64,000 bases of DNA from Alsobacter soli (GCF_003004785.1 NZ_PVZS01000002.1:186001-250000), one strand, 5' to 3'; numbered from the stretch's first letter, positions 52,255 through 61,506 are shown. Notes: generated from the sequence alone by a model not told the origin. Numbers and translations are program-made.

Positions 52255-52830
52255 TTGCTGACTGTTCTCGTTTCCGCTTACCTCGTCATCGGCTTCGCGA
52301 ATTGCGCCGTCGGTCCCGGCCGACGGTTGCTGGAAGGGGAAATGGAAACCGCCAGGCGGAGACGCTGGACCGCACGGAAGAGGGCCGCCGCCCTGCTTGG
52401 GGTCGGCCTCCTCACGCTCTTGCTCTGGCCCGTGTCCAGCTTCGCTGCATACGAAACGTGGAAGGCGTCGCGACGCGCGAGCGCAGCGGCAAACGAGATC
52501 CGGCGGAACCCGAACCGCACGATCGCGCTGGACGAACTCATGGCCCTCGAACGCCGCATTGGTCACCAGAACGCTGAGGCCGTCCGGGCCGCAATGAGGG
52601 AAGCTGCGTACTTGGTGGCCATGGGGTCGGGCGCGGACGGGCGCCCGATCGCCGTGACGCCGGACGTCGCCGCTCAGATCCAGCGACCCATCTCGGTCAC
52701 GCAGGTGGGCCCCGAATATTGGCGGTTCACCACTTCGGCCCAAAGCTGGCGTCAGTTCATGGGCCGCTCGGGACGGGCGAAAGTGCAGGACGGGGTCGTG
52801 GTGGAGGTCGCGATAGAGCGCATGAACTGA
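52255..52830 (+). CDS. Hypothetical membrane-anchored protein
   Basis: 191 residues. A first hydrophobic stretch (about 2-20, LTVLVSAYLVIGFANCAV), a basic loop (ARRRRWTARKRAAAL), a second membrane helix at about 44-63 (ALLGVGLLTLLLWPVSSF), then a soluble domain that could be periplasmic (ALDELMALERRIGHQNAEAVRAAMREAA, VGPEYWRFTTSAQSW). TTG start has GGAG 7 nt upstream. No family recognised. Confidence 0.6.
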   Translation: MLTVLVSAYLVIGFANCAVGPGRRLLEGEMETARRRRWTARKRAAALLGVGLLTLLLWPVSSFAAYETWKASRRASAAANEIRRNPNRTIALDELMALERRIGHQNAEAVRAAMREAAYLVAMGSGADGRPIAVTPDVAAQIQRPISVTQVGPEYWRFTTSAQSWRQFMGRSGRAKVQDGVVVEVAIERMN

Positions 52831-52893
52831 ATGCCGAGCGGGCCTCGGAAGCGACAGGGTCCGCTCGGCGTCGCGGCGCCGAGCTGATTTAGT

Positions 52894-53040
52894 TCAATTC
52901 CGTACGGACCGCCGCGCCACGCGGGGGCTCCGCGTGGCCCAGGCCGCCTGAAAGGCCGCCTCCAGCCCGGCGTGCGCTTCGGCGTGCAGCCTTTTGGCTG
53001 TGCGGGGCCCGTGGCGCAGGCTGCGCTTCTCCTCGCGCAT
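52894..53040 (-). CDS. Possible small basic protein
   Basis: 48 residues, codon pattern typical of the genome's coding DNA: MREEKRSLRHGPRTAKRLHA then EAAFQAAWATRSPRVARRS. No ribosome site stands out. It is the last chromosomal open frame before the left attachment repeat. Weak call. Confidence 0.3.
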   Translation of the reverse strand: MREEKRSLRHGPRTAKRLHAEAHAGLEAAFQAAWATRSPRVARRSVRN

Positions 53041-53283
53041 GCCGATCAGCGGGCGCAGCCGGCCGGGCGCGCGCCTGCGTTACCAGTGGACGCCGGTCCT
53101 TGGGGTGCTTGGTCGGACGAGGCGTGGAGAGGGCCCCGTGCACCACCGCCGGGCACCGAAGCGGGGCCCGCAACCCAAGCTGCGTCTCGCTTTCCGGTGA
53201 AAGGGCTGGTGCTGCCGGCGCCGCACTCCGGCGTAGAGCGCTCCCTCTCGGGCAGAAAAAATCGTTGAAGGGGCAATACGTTA

Positions 53284-53311
53284 GCTGGTGCTGCCGGAGA
53301 GGATTGAACTC
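53284..53311 (-). repeat. Left attachment repeat (attL-like)
   Basis: GCTGGTGCTGCCGGAGAGG-ATTGAACTC, identical over 28 bp to 60085-60112. On the minus strand it is the last part of a tRNA: CTCTC, GGCAGC and the CCA end. The copy stops in the T-loop; it is not a complete tRNA. Confidence 0.85.
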
Positions 53312-53545
53312 AGCTTTTCCAGCAGCTAACCATTGAGAAAACAAGGGTTTTTCAGGTCGCTTGTCTGACTTTGTGTACAAGTCCGGTGTCAAAGAGGCAA
53401 GGGGGAGGGGCAACCGCCGTTTCCTCGTGGTCATGCCTCAAGCAGCCTCATCCTGCTTGCCGTTGTGGATAACGGAAGTCCCAAACGTTGTGGCTTCCGG
53501 CTCGGGCTAATGTCCTTGCAGCACTGATTCGACGGGACTCTTGTG

Positions 53546-54112
53546 ATGGCTGACGACGCTCTTTTCAGGCTTTCTGACGCAGCCATTGTGCTTGCTACCC
53601 TCATTGGGCCTGTCGTTGCAGTGCAAGTTCAGAAGTATGTTGAGCGCCGTTCTGAGGCCCGGTCACGGCAGATGCGCGTGTTCGAGGATTTAATGGCCAC
53701 CCGGGCTTCTCGCTTAGCTCCGAAACACGTTGATGCTCTGAATGCCATTCCCATCACTTTCTATGGCTCCAAGCCAAAGTTGGTAGCGATCCGAAACGAG
53801 TGGAATGATCTACTGGCTCATTTTGGGGACAAAGAGAAGCAAGCTCTCAACAGAGATGCTTGGCAGGGCGAGCAAATACCGAAGTTGGTATCGCTTTTGT
53901 TTTCGATTTCTGAATATCTTGGATTCAACTTTAGTAAGGCGGACATTGAGAGGGGTATATATGCACCTCAGGGTCATGCCTTGGTCGAGGAAGAGCAGCA
54001 CATAATCAGGAACGGATTTGCGAACATATTTAGGGGTAAGGTTCCCTTCCCTGTTCTCGTCTTTCAGTATCCTCCCCCTCCCGGCGAGAGTTGGACTTAT
54101 CCCAAGGAGTGA
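53546..54112 (+). CDS. DUF6680 family protein, first cargo gene of element 1
   Basis: 188 residues. An N-terminal hydrophobic segment (LSDAAIVLATLIGPVVAVQVQKYVERRSEA) is followed by a helical region with RVFEDLMATRASRLAPKHVDALN and the conserved YGSKPKLVAIRNEWNDLLAHF. This pattern fits DUF6680, a family of unknown function often found on mobile elements. ATG 53546; a GTG one codon earlier is possible. GC content and codon use are lower than the flanking chromosome. Could be a membrane-anchored accessory or defence component, but that is unproven. Confidence 0.72.
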   Translation: MADDALFRLSDAAIVLATLIGPVVAVQVQKYVERRSEARSRQMRVFEDLMATRASRLAPKHVDALNAIPITFYGSKPKLVAIRNEWNDLLAHFGDKEKQALNRDAWQGEQIPKLVSLLFSISEYLGFNFSKADIERGIYAPQGHALVEEEQHIIRNGFANIFRGKVPFPVLVFQYPPPPGESWTYPKE

Positions 54113-54719
54113 CAAGGGAGGGGCAACCTAGGTCAGCCCTCCCCTGAGTCTATCAGCTAGGCCCTAAGCTCAGCCGCTTCCTTAGTCCTAGGCTTAGCCT
54201 TCTGCCTAGCGAAGAACCAATCCCTTTTCCCCAATCTTCAGGTATAGCCCGCCCTTAGTCCATTCAATGATGAAGTTATAGCTGCATACCCACACTTCAA
54301 CAGACATTACACTCAGCCCCATTCCAGTTAAGCAAGAGGTCCAGCCGTTGGAAAAACGCTTCGGCAACTCACCTGTGCCTTGACTGTGTAGCTGAATGTA
54401 GAGGGATAACAAGAGTCACTAGTGTAGTCGTTGCACTATTGTAAGCATTATGGGGTGCCCCTTTAGAAAAATAGTGGAAAATAGTGTTTCCTCTAGGAGG
54501 GGAAAACGCTTGTGTTCTTCCCCCGTCTAGGGTGCTCCAGCCTTTGAGAGCCGGTGAGACAAAAAGGACAGGGGCGAAACATTGTTGGCTGGGCTGTTCC
54601 TTTTCCCTCAGCCGGTGACGCTCGGGCCAGTTGATTACGACTGTAACAGTCACAACGTCCGTTGACAAAGCGTACGCGCCCTGATTCCCTGCTGTCACAT
54701 GCACAAGGGATCACAGGTC
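54113..54719. other. Gene-free, low-GC region of element 1
   Basis: No confident gene. One 68-codon frame on the minus strand (54206-54412) starts with TTG and lacks a ribosome site. Many CTAG tetramers, which are rare in the flanking chromosome. Confidence 0.4.
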
Positions 54720-55376
54720 ATGAAGCGTTACGTTGTGTATCTCCGGGTCAGCACCAAGGACCAGGGCAAGTCAGGGTTGGGGCTTGAGGCTCAGCAGCGG
54801 GACATTGCCTTGTTCCTAGAGGCTTACACTGAGGTTCCGTATGAGGTCCTAGCTGAGTTCACTGAGATTGAGAGTGGTGCTGACAATGAGCGTCCTGAGC
54901 TGGCTAAGGCTCTGGATATGGTCAGGAGGCACAAGGGGGCTGAGCTTCTGGTAGCCAAGCTAGACCGGTTATCCCGAAGGGTATCCTTCATCTCAACCCT
55001 TATGGATGACCCTAAAGTCCAGCTAAAGGTTGCCTCTATGCCTCAGGCTGACAAGTTCGCTCTGCATATCTATGCGGCTTTGGCTGAGCAGGAACGGGAC
55101 TTCATCTCGGCTAGGACGAAGAACGCTCTACAGGCTGCCAAGGCACGAGGGACCAAGCTGGGCGGGCTGAGGGACGCTACGATGCGCCGCAACACCGTAC
55201 GGGCTCAGACAGCTACACAGGAGGCCCGGAAGCTAGAGGGCGTGGTCAGGCCCATGCGAGACGCGGGGAAGAGCCTGAGGGACATCGCTGGGGCTTTGAA
55301 TGGCCTTGGGTACAAGACGCCTAGAGGTGGGGATTGGGTAGCCGCAACAGTTAAACGAGTGCTAGATCGCTTGTAG
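54720..55376 (+). CDS. Serine recombinase (resolvase/invertase type)
   Basis: 218 residues. N-terminal catalytic domain with the nucleophile serine in VYLRVSTKDQGKSGLGLEAQ (Ser 11) and ELLVAKLDRLSRRVSFISTL, then ALAEQERDFISARTKNALQAAKARGTKLGG. The C-terminal helix-turn-helix (MRDAGKSLRDIAGALNGLGYKTPRGGDWVAATVKRVL) is present, so the protein looks complete. It may invert or resolve DNA within the element or excise it. Start ATG 54720 with an AGG-type site. Low-GC codon use. Confidence 0.92.
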   Translation: MKRYVVYLRVSTKDQGKSGLGLEAQQRDIALFLEAYTEVPYEVLAEFTEIESGADNERPELAKALDMVRRHKGAELLVAKLDRLSRRVSFISTLMDDPKVQLKVASMPQADKFALHIYAALAEQERDFISARTKNALQAAKARGTKLGGLRDATMRRNTVRAQTATQEARKLEGVVRPMRDAGKSLRDIAGALNGLGYKTPRGGDWVAATVKRVLDRL

Positions 55377-55456
55377 TCTCTTCCAAACTGATTTGGCCCA
55401 ATGTGGGGCGTTGTCTTCGATACAATTCCACTGCTTGCGAACCAGAAGGTGATTAA

Positions 55457-56605
55457 GTGACTGTCCAACGTTTTTCGGCATTACGTTCAATCGAGCTTGG
55501 GCGGCATGGATGGAATGCACTAGCCAAATATCAGAACATCTCGATGGTGACCGACCTCATATGTGAGCGACATCGCATTCCACGCAAGCACCGACAAAAT
55601 GCCGGAAAGCAAGCGGAACAGATCAGATACTGCTTGAGGCAAGCCAAGGAGTACAGAGATGCATCACTCGCGGTTACAGTCGCAACAAAGCCGGTACTCC
55701 AGTACTATTCCATAATGAGCTTAGCTTTGGCAGAAATTCTGCTTAAGCAGGACGGCAATAGCAGTTTAGATCGAGCGAGGGAGCAGCATCGACATCACGG
55801 ACTGAACTTCGTACAGCGATCGAGTAGCCTTGAGATAGAGTTGCAAAAAGCGGCAGCAGCGCTCTATGCAATTCCTAGCAGAAATAAGGAAAATCAGCCA
55901 TTCGGGACTTTTGAGCTCTGGCACAGGTCGGCGCGGGAAGCGCCTCTAGGCGGAAAATACGTGGAGCATCGGGCACTAAACCATGTGACAGGGTTTCATC
56001 TTCTGTTGCAGAGCAACGACGAGCCCCTTTCACCACTGCCCAAATCCGGTATCTCGTTCCTGGAATGTTGTCGCTGCATCCCCGCTATGAGTTCGTTTTT
56101 GGGAGACCACGGTATTCCATTTGGGTTCATACGAACCACGGTTCAGGGGGAATTCCGAGACGCTTTGAAAAGGCATCAGATCACGATCGTGATTCATCCC
56201 ACCGAGTCGAATCTTCTGAGTAAGTTCTATGGGTCGATCGCTTTCAGGCCCAGTGACTACGAATGCTTGGAGGTGCGCGAATATGATAGCGGGTGCGCGT
56301 TGACAATCACGTATGGCGAGAATTTCCGGATTGTTGTCGAGTTGCCGAACGCGATCACAATCGACACAAAGGAAACTTGGTTCTACCCAGAAAAGAAGCC
56401 GCTCAACGAATTCGGATATTACTATACAGCTCTGTTTATACTCGGTAATTACGCTAGGTACTATCCGGACCGCTGGCTTCAGGATGTCGAACGTTCGACG
56501 CCAATCGGTCTAGCTGCCGAAGAACTCGCGGCTGCCGCTGATGATCGGGTGCCTCATTTAATTCTATCAGAGTTTTCAGGCACATACTACGCGTTGGAGC
56601 GTTGA
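55457..56605 (+). CDS. YaaC-like protein, cargo gene of element 1
   Basis: 382 residues. Matches the YaaC pattern in ALAEILLKQDGN preceded by VLQYYSIMSLALAE, in ALYAIPSR, and in the C-terminal GYYYTALFILGNYARYYPDRWLQDVE. YaaC proteins are of unknown function. The rest is mostly helical with a central beta region. No catalytic motif is evident. GTG start at 55457. Its GC is well below the chromosome. Alone in the element between the recombinase and the repeat region, it is a candidate defence or maintenance gene by position only. Confidence 0.7.
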   Translation: MTVQRFSALRSIELGRHGWNALAKYQNISMVTDLICERHRIPRKHRQNAGKQAEQIRYCLRQAKEYRDASLAVTVATKPVLQYYSIMSLALAEILLKQDGNSSLDRAREQHRHHGLNFVQRSSSLEIELQKAAAALYAIPSRNKENQPFGTFELWHRSAREAPLGGKYVEHRALNHVTGFHLLLQSNDEPLSPLPKSGISFLECCRCIPAMSSFLGDHGIPFGFIRTTVQGEFRDALKRHQITIVIHPTESNLLSKFYGSIAFRPSDYECLEVREYDSGCALTITYGENFRIVVELPNAITIDTKETWFYPEKKPLNEFGYYYTALFILGNYARYYPDRWLQDVERSTPIGLAAEELAAAADDRVPHLILSEFSGTYYALER

Positions 56606-58187
56606 CCCTAGCATATACTGCTAGACCCTCTGTCTCACCTGAGAAGCTGGACGTTCAGCTTGGATTGCTTACGGATTGCTGACCAGCAGAACGGAATAGC
56701 CCCTAGGAGCTACAGAGAATGCCGTACACAGGCAAGGCGAGGGTCCGACCTGTGACGGTGCGGGCTGGGCGTGTTGGGCTTCTACGGTGCCTCTGAGGGC
56801 CGGGAAAGTGCTGTATGTGTAAGATTAGGGATGGGCATAGCAGGATGCATGTGGGATAAACTAAATGGCACTAGGATACGGTGATCCATTCGATCAGCTC
56901 AAAGCTTAGCTCTAACGTTAGCCCTTGTGTGTGGGTATTTTTAATTCCCTTGCATATCCTAGCGTTAGACGCCAGCGTAGCGGACATACACAGAGGCGTA
57001 ACTTGAGGAATTCCCTTGGGCTTCCCGAGCGTTTGGGGAGGTTGGACGCTGCCCTATCCAATAACCACACACGCCCGAGAATAGGGGCGGAGCAAAAAGG
57101 TACACCTCTACGAAGGAGAGCCCCTGTTTAACATAGGTATAACAATACGTATAACATTAGTACAACATATAATAATTATTACTATATAGCAATACATAGG
57201 TAATACATATGTATATCATTAGGGATCAGATAAACACCCTCACTTGAACCCTACCCCTGGCTGACATATAGGTTATACTCTTGGTTAAACACTGTTGCTC
57301 AACGTCGGGTCCACCAGGTTCAATGACATTATGATTGATGACTGATGCATATGAACAGAATAACCTTAGGTTGAGCTGAGGGTATGATTGTCCTTCGTGT
57401 ATTTTGTTAGCACTACGACTCGGGCTATCCCTGACGCTGTGCCTAAGGCTGAACCCCTGCCGAAGCACTCGCCTTGAGCAAGGTAGATCGCTGATCCGTC
57501 TCTCGGGGTTTCTGTCCTGCTGCTCAGCCCTGCATAGCCCGTTGCTGTACCCTCCTGCTGACGCAGGGAATGCCGTACAGCCCCGTTCTGCTGCTCTCTG
57601 GTCCCACCCTAGCCGGAACACCGCAATGCCGCTGTATGGGCTCTGTGAGTCAGGGAGAGGCTATCGTGAGTGAAGCTACGTTGCTCAAGGAGGAATGGCT
57701 TGGGCTCATCCGGATCAGGCGAAAAAGATCAAGAACAATAAACACCACCTCACGAACCTATGCCCCAGTTAAACACTATAGTACCACCAGGTAAACACTG
57801 TTGCACAACATCAGTATGACCTAGGTAGTGCAGTCATTGTTGATGATAATGAGTATCACACATTAGAGGCTTAGCGATAGCAACAGCTACTGTATGACAC
57901 GGCTCAGTAATGGGATCAGCCTTAGCGTTAGCGGTACAAAATAATGTATCGCTATTTTTTCTTTGAGCTGTCCCGCTCTGCATCATCCCAAACAGGAAGG
58001 CTCTACAAGGCCCTGCGGAGGCGGTACACAGGCCTTCTCGTTCTGTCGGTAGGTTGGGGCTCGGTGCAACAGCGGAAGGCCGACTGTGAGCTTCCTAGGC
58101 TGCCTTCCGAGGCTTGGTCCATTGTGGTCGGTCCCGTACGTGGAACCTGTTGGTGCCCTTTCGTACCCGGCTGAGGCCAGCCCAGAG
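56606..58187. other. AT-rich, gene-free region with TAAACAC motifs
   Basis: About 1.6 kb without a credible gene. The heptamer TAAACAC occurs five times on the plus strand (57231, 57286, 57739, 57770, 57792), and TAAACACTGTTGC extends two of them (57286 and 57792). The stretch 57130-57215 is very AT-rich (repeats of TATAAC- and ATACAT-like words). This is compatible with an origin or recombination-factor binding region. Confidence 0.6.
57231..57798 (+). repeat. Five TAAACAC iteron-like repeats
   Basis: Direct copies at 57231, 57286, 57739, 57770 and 57792. All are on one strand. Copies at 57286 and 57792 share 18 bp except one base (TAAACACTGTTGC[T/A]CAAC). Copies at 57231 and 57739 share CACC-type continuations. 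Confidence 0.6.
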
Positions 58188-58355
58188 ATGAGTACAAGCG
58201 TTCCTGATGAGCCAAGGCCTGAGCCAACAGCTAAGCTCGTGGCTGACTATGAAGCTGAGCTTAGGCGTGCCTGGGCTGAGGTAATCGATGAGCCTGTGCC
58301 TACCCAGCTTCTGCTACTGCTTGAAGAGCTAGCCAAGGCTGAGGCGGAGGGCTGA
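58188..58355 (+). CDS. NepR-like anti-sigma factor of element 1
   Basis: 55 residues. The central region AELRRAWAEVIDEPVPTQLLLLLEELA matches the NepR pattern of LRxxYxxVxxEPVPxRxxxLLxxL, the helix pair that binds sigma-EcfG and the response regulator PhyR. In alphaproteobacteria NepR is a small anti-sigma of the general stress response, normally next to ecfG and phyR. Here it stands alone on a mobile element, with low-GC codon use. ATG 58188; no strong ribosome site. The family assignment is from the motif and length. Confidence 0.72.
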   Translation: MSTSVPDEPRPEPTAKLVADYEAELRRAWAEVIDEPVPTQLLLLLEELAKAEAEG

Positions 58356-58375
58356 GCTTTCAGCTGACTAATGCC

Positions 58376-60007
58376 CTAGCCAACCCCGATTGGTGCAGCC
58401 CCGACCTGATACCATGGCAGCTTGTCAAGTTCGTCCTTCAACCCAGCCATATCGCCGTACCGAGCACCCACGTCCTTCATCGTATGACCCACGATGTACT
58501 CTCGCTTTTCCAAGTCCATGCCGACTTCCCGCGCTATTGTCGTGAACCTGTGCCGCCAACCATGGTTCGGCTGAACCTGTTTGTCGCTGATGATGGATCG
58601 TACCCACAGCCTGAGCTTGCCTGACTGAGACTCGGCCCCTCGCTCCCCGCTAGCCTCGGCGTCATAGAAAAGCGGACCAGAAGCAGACTCAGCCACAAAC
58701 TCACGGATGCCCATAGCCAGAAGCTGGGCGTGAACCGGTACGTCCCGATAGGTCCCATTCTTCGAGCCCTGAAAGACCCTGAAGCTGTACACTCCCCTCT
58801 CAGTCCTAAAGTCAGCTTTGGTGAGTGACGTAACCTCAGTGACCCGAGCACCACTCAGGGCACATATCCAAGGGACCCAGCGCTTAGCCTTCGCCAAAAA
58901 CTCGCTCTCTTTGCCCGTCCGCGTGTACGTCAGGGCTGCGCTCAGGATCGCATCAGCCTCGACCTCAGTGAACCCATGTTCCCGCTCCACCTTCTTCTTA
59001 GGTACCTTGATCGTGACATCAGCGGCGGGGTTAGCCGGAATCTTACGGTTGGCATGAGCCCAGCCAAACACGGATTTCAAAGCTGCCAGATCAGCGTCCT
59101 TGAAGGTCTTGGCCTGAGTTCCAGCCGCAAGCCTGTGCTCCTTGTACGCAATCATGTCGTCGGGGCTGATGGCACTGGCGAGCTTGCCCTTCACGTATGC
59201 CCCGAAGGTGTTGAACACGGACCGGTAACGCCGAACGGTCGCCGCTGAGGCTGCCTTGGTCTGCTGTGCCTGTGTGACCCAAAGCTCAAACAGCCCGTCG
59301 AGTGTGAGAGCTTCCGCCTTGGTTGAGCCCTCAGGGACAAACTCAGGGAAACGCGCAGCCTTAGGATCAGTGGAGTAGTCACCCTCAGCCTTGCGCTTGA
59401 GGTTGGCCGCTGCATCGTCCAGCGCCTTAGCTACTTGGAACAGGACCGCACTACGACTCTCCTGATCCGTGACGATACCCTTCGCGCTGAGTAGCTGATC
59501 AACGCGCCTTCCAAATCTGCGATTCAGAGAGGCTTCCAACCTTGCCACTTGGCCGATCATCAACGCACGGCCTAAAGCCCCAGCCTGAGCGTCACGGGCC
59601 TCGGCATCCATGACCAGGTGTTTGGCATTGACCTCCCGTATCAAGTCCCAGACCTCAGGGGCAGCCGGGTCGTCCTCGTGCTTCCCCACGAACTCCCGGT
59701 AAAGCTCACCTGCCAAGGCTACTCGCTGCCTATGGTTCAGCGGCTTCGGTCCAGCTCTCACAGAGTCCCAGAACGTACACAGAGCCCCGCTGACCGTGAG
59801 AAACCGAGCCTTGGCTTCCTTGGGCTCACGGGTGCGAAGGGATATCCGGACAACGTCCCCGATCTTGGCTGTAACGCTTTCCTCGCCCACGGGGAGACTG
59901 ACGCTCTGACCGCGAACCTTCTTCACCAGATCGGTCGGAACACGGACACGGAGGTACCAGATTCGGGATTGAGGGTCTTGGACGGGGGATGCCATTCGGA
60001 ACGCCAT
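58376..60007 (-). CDS. Tyrosine integrase with DUF6538-type N-terminus
   Basis: 543 residues. The start shows MASPVQDPQSRIWYLRVRVP (DUF6538-like arm-binding region). The core-binding SAM-like domain lies about 245-340. The catalytic domain has the first Arg in LSGARVTEVTSL, His-Arg in HGWRHRFTT, the His in IVGHTMKD and the Tyr in GARYGDM. It lies at the right end of element 1, 78 bp from the attachment repeat, oriented away from it. Probable integrase of element 1. Confidence 0.93.
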   Translation of the reverse strand: MAFRMASPVQDPQSRIWYLRVRVPTDLVKKVRGQSVSLPVGEESVTAKIGDVVRISLRTREPKEAKARFLTVSGALCTFWDSVRAGPKPLNHRQRVALAGELYREFVGKHEDDPAAPEVWDLIREVNAKHLVMDAEARDAQAGALGRALMIGQVARLEASLNRRFGRRVDQLLSAKGIVTDQESRSAVLFQVAKALDDAAANLKRKAEGDYSTDPKAARFPEFVPEGSTKAEALTLDGLFELWVTQAQQTKAASAATVRRYRSVFNTFGAYVKGKLASAISPDDMIAYKEHRLAAGTQAKTFKDADLAALKSVFGWAHANRKIPANPAADVTIKVPKKKVEREHGFTEVEADAILSAALTYTRTGKESEFLAKAKRWVPWICALSGARVTEVTSLTKADFRTERGVYSFRVFQGSKNGTYRDVPVHAQLLAMGIREFVAESASGPLFYDAEASGERGAESQSGKLRLWVRSIISDKQVQPNHGWRHRFTTIAREVGMDLEKREYIVGHTMKDVGARYGDMAGLKDELDKLPWYQVGAAPIGVG

Positions 60008-60084
60008 GTGTACCGCCCTTGTGTACAAGTGGGGCGGCCTGAAACCCTTGTCTTACAACGAGTTCTTGCTTTCTCAAGGGAATT

Positions 60085-60112
60085 GCTGGTGCTGCCGGAG
60101 AGGATTGAACTC
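60085..60112 (-). repeat. Middle attachment repeat (boundary of both elements)
   Basis: Second copy of the 28-bp repeat, in the same orientation as 53284-53311. It is the right end of element 1 and the left end of element 2. Confidence 0.85.
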
Positions 60113-60131
60113 TCGACCTCTCCCTTACCAA
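60087..60131 (-). tRNA. tRNA-Thr(GGT) fragment, 3' half only
   Basis: Minus-strand reading: anticodon loop TTGGTAA, then GGGAGAGGTCGAGAG, T-loop TTCAATC, CTCTC and acceptor CGGCAGCACCA. The loop gives anticodon GGT. Everything 5' of the anticodon loop is missing, so it is not functional. It is the tRNA 3' end carried by an integration event; the crossover was in the anticodon loop. Confidence 0.75.
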
Positions 60132-60309
60132 ATACCTCGGGCCGGATGAACCAAGCGGAACGAAGCGGAATGGCGGAGGGAAACCCTAGGCCGAGCAACG
60201 GAAAAATGCGGAACCAAGCGGAACGTGAGTGCACCTGTGTCTGGCGATTCGTGCTGCCGATGTGCTACCGACAGAGCGCCTGACAGTTCACCACTCCCTC
60301 GGATCCTCT

Positions 60310-61506
60310 ATGCCTCGCATCAAGCTGACCGACTCCGCGATCGCCAAGGCCAGTCTACCCGAGGGCCGAAGCGAGGTCATCCTATGGGATACGGAACTGA
60401 CCGGGTTCGGGATCCGGATAGGTGAGAAGAGCCGGACCTTCATCGTCAGCTATCGCCCGGCCGGCGCCGGGCGCGCGGCCAATTCGAAGAAGCTGAAGGT
60501 CGGCCCCGCCGAGGCGTTCAAGACGACGGCCGAGGCTCGCAACGCCGCGCGCGTGCTCCTGGGGCGCGTGGCGTCGGGCGTCGACCCGGCGGCCGAGCGC
60601 GCCGAACAGAAGCGGCGGGAGAAGTCGAAGCTGGCGGACGTGCTCGACGCCTACGAGCGCGATCTGAACCGGCGCCAGTACGTGAACGCCAAGGTGGTGA
60701 TGTCTGGCCTCCGGTCGCGCCTTGTGAAGCATATGCAGGCCGACATCGCAGAGCTCAAAGGGGCGGACCTGGCCGGTATCATCGAGCGCCTGGAGAGCGC
60801 CGGGAAGGCTGGGGCGGCGCAGGACTTCCGGTCGCGCGTGCGGGCGTTCTTGGCCTTCGCTGTGACGAAGGCCAAGGTGATCGAACAGAACCCGCTGGCG
60901 GGCTACCGGAAGCAGCGCGCGACGCGCGCGGACCGGGTGGCGAAGGCGCAGCACGGCCGGGCCCTCTCCGACCAGGAGTTGGCAAGCGTCTGGCGCGCGG
61001 CGGATCCGACCACGAACTTCGGCCGCCTCGTGCGCTTCCTGATCCTGACCGGTTGCAGGCGAGGGGAGGGGGCCGGCCTGCGCCGTTCCATGATCGCCGG
61101 CGACGTCATTGAGTTTCCGGCCGTGTTCGTGAAGCAGGGGCGCGAGCATTACGTGCCGATCGCGCCGGCCCTCGCCGCCCACCTCGAGGCCTGCCCGGTT
61201 GACGCGCGTGATCCGGATCTGGTGTTCGCCTCGCCGCGGTCGGGCGGCGTCATCGGCGGGTGGACACAGCTTGTCGCCGGCCTGGAAAAGAAGTCTGGCG
61301 TCAGCTTCGACCTGCATGACCTCCGCCGCACGTTCCGCACGGGCCTCTCGCGCCTCGGCGTCGAAACCGACCTTGCCGAACTCGCACTCGGCCACGCCCG
61401 CGAAGATCTGGTGCGGATCTACAACCGAGACTCAGCCTTGGCAGAACTTCGAAAAATTTTCGAGCGTTGGGCCGAGCATGTCCAAGTCATTGTAGCGTCA
61501 GCGTGA
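60310..61506 (+). CDS. Tyrosine integrase (P4-type) of element 2
   Basis: 398 residues. Arm-binding N-terminal domain (KLTDSAIAKASLPEGRSEVILWDTELTGFGIRI) of the DUF4102 type, core-binding domain about 115-215, and catalytic domain with LTGCRRGEGAGL (Arg), LHDLRRTFRTGL (His-x-x-Arg as HDLRR), ALGHAREDLVRIYNRD (His and Tyr). P4-type integrases often recombine in tRNA genes. ATG 60310 (MPRIKLTDS) is the natural start, 180 bp from the tRNA fragment. Confidence 0.95.
   Translation: MPRIKLTDSAIAKASLPEGRSEVILWDTELTGFGIRIGEKSRTFIVSYRPAGAGRAANSKKLKVGPAEAFKTTAEARNAARVLLGRVASGVDPAAERAEQKRREKSKLADVLDAYERDLNRRQYVNAKVVMSGLRSRLVKHMQADIAELKGADLAGIIERLESAGKAGAAQDFRSRVRAFLAFAVTKAKVIEQNPLAGYRKQRATRADRVAKAQHGRALSDQELASVWRAADPTTNFGRLVRFLILTGCRRGEGAGLRRSMIAGDVIEFPAVFVKQGREHYVPIAPALAAHLEACPVDARDPDLVFASPRSGGVIGGWTQLVAGLEKKSGVSFDLHDLRRTFRTGLSRLGVETDLAELALGHAREDLVRIYNRDSALAELRKIFERWAEHVQVIVASA

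Larger units (their letters stand above)
53284..60112. mobile_element. Integrative element 1 in the 3' end of tRNA-Thr
   Basis: Bounded by two copies of a 28-bp direct repeat containing the tRNA-Thr 3' end. Coding regions have lower GC and different codon use than both flanks. Contents: DUF6680 protein, serine recombinase, YaaC-like gene, NepR-like gene and, at the right end beside the repeat, a tyrosine integrase on the minus strand. A 1.6-kb AT-rich, gene-free part holds TAAACAC repeats. No conjugation genes. Confidence 0.78.

Noticed and set aside
54206-54412. 68-codon minus-strand frame in element 1
   Set aside because: TTG start, no ribosome site, no recognisable motif; too weak to list as a gene.
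56925-57794. Several 65-130 codon frames in the AT-rich region of element 1
   Set aside because: They lack ribosome sites and any recognisable motif, overlap one another in different frames, and include the repeat motifs.
53284-60131. Intact tRNA-Thr gene at either attachment repeat
   Set aside because: Only the 3' end is present at both places (28 and 45 nt); no anticodon stem or D-arm, so neither can be a working tRNA.
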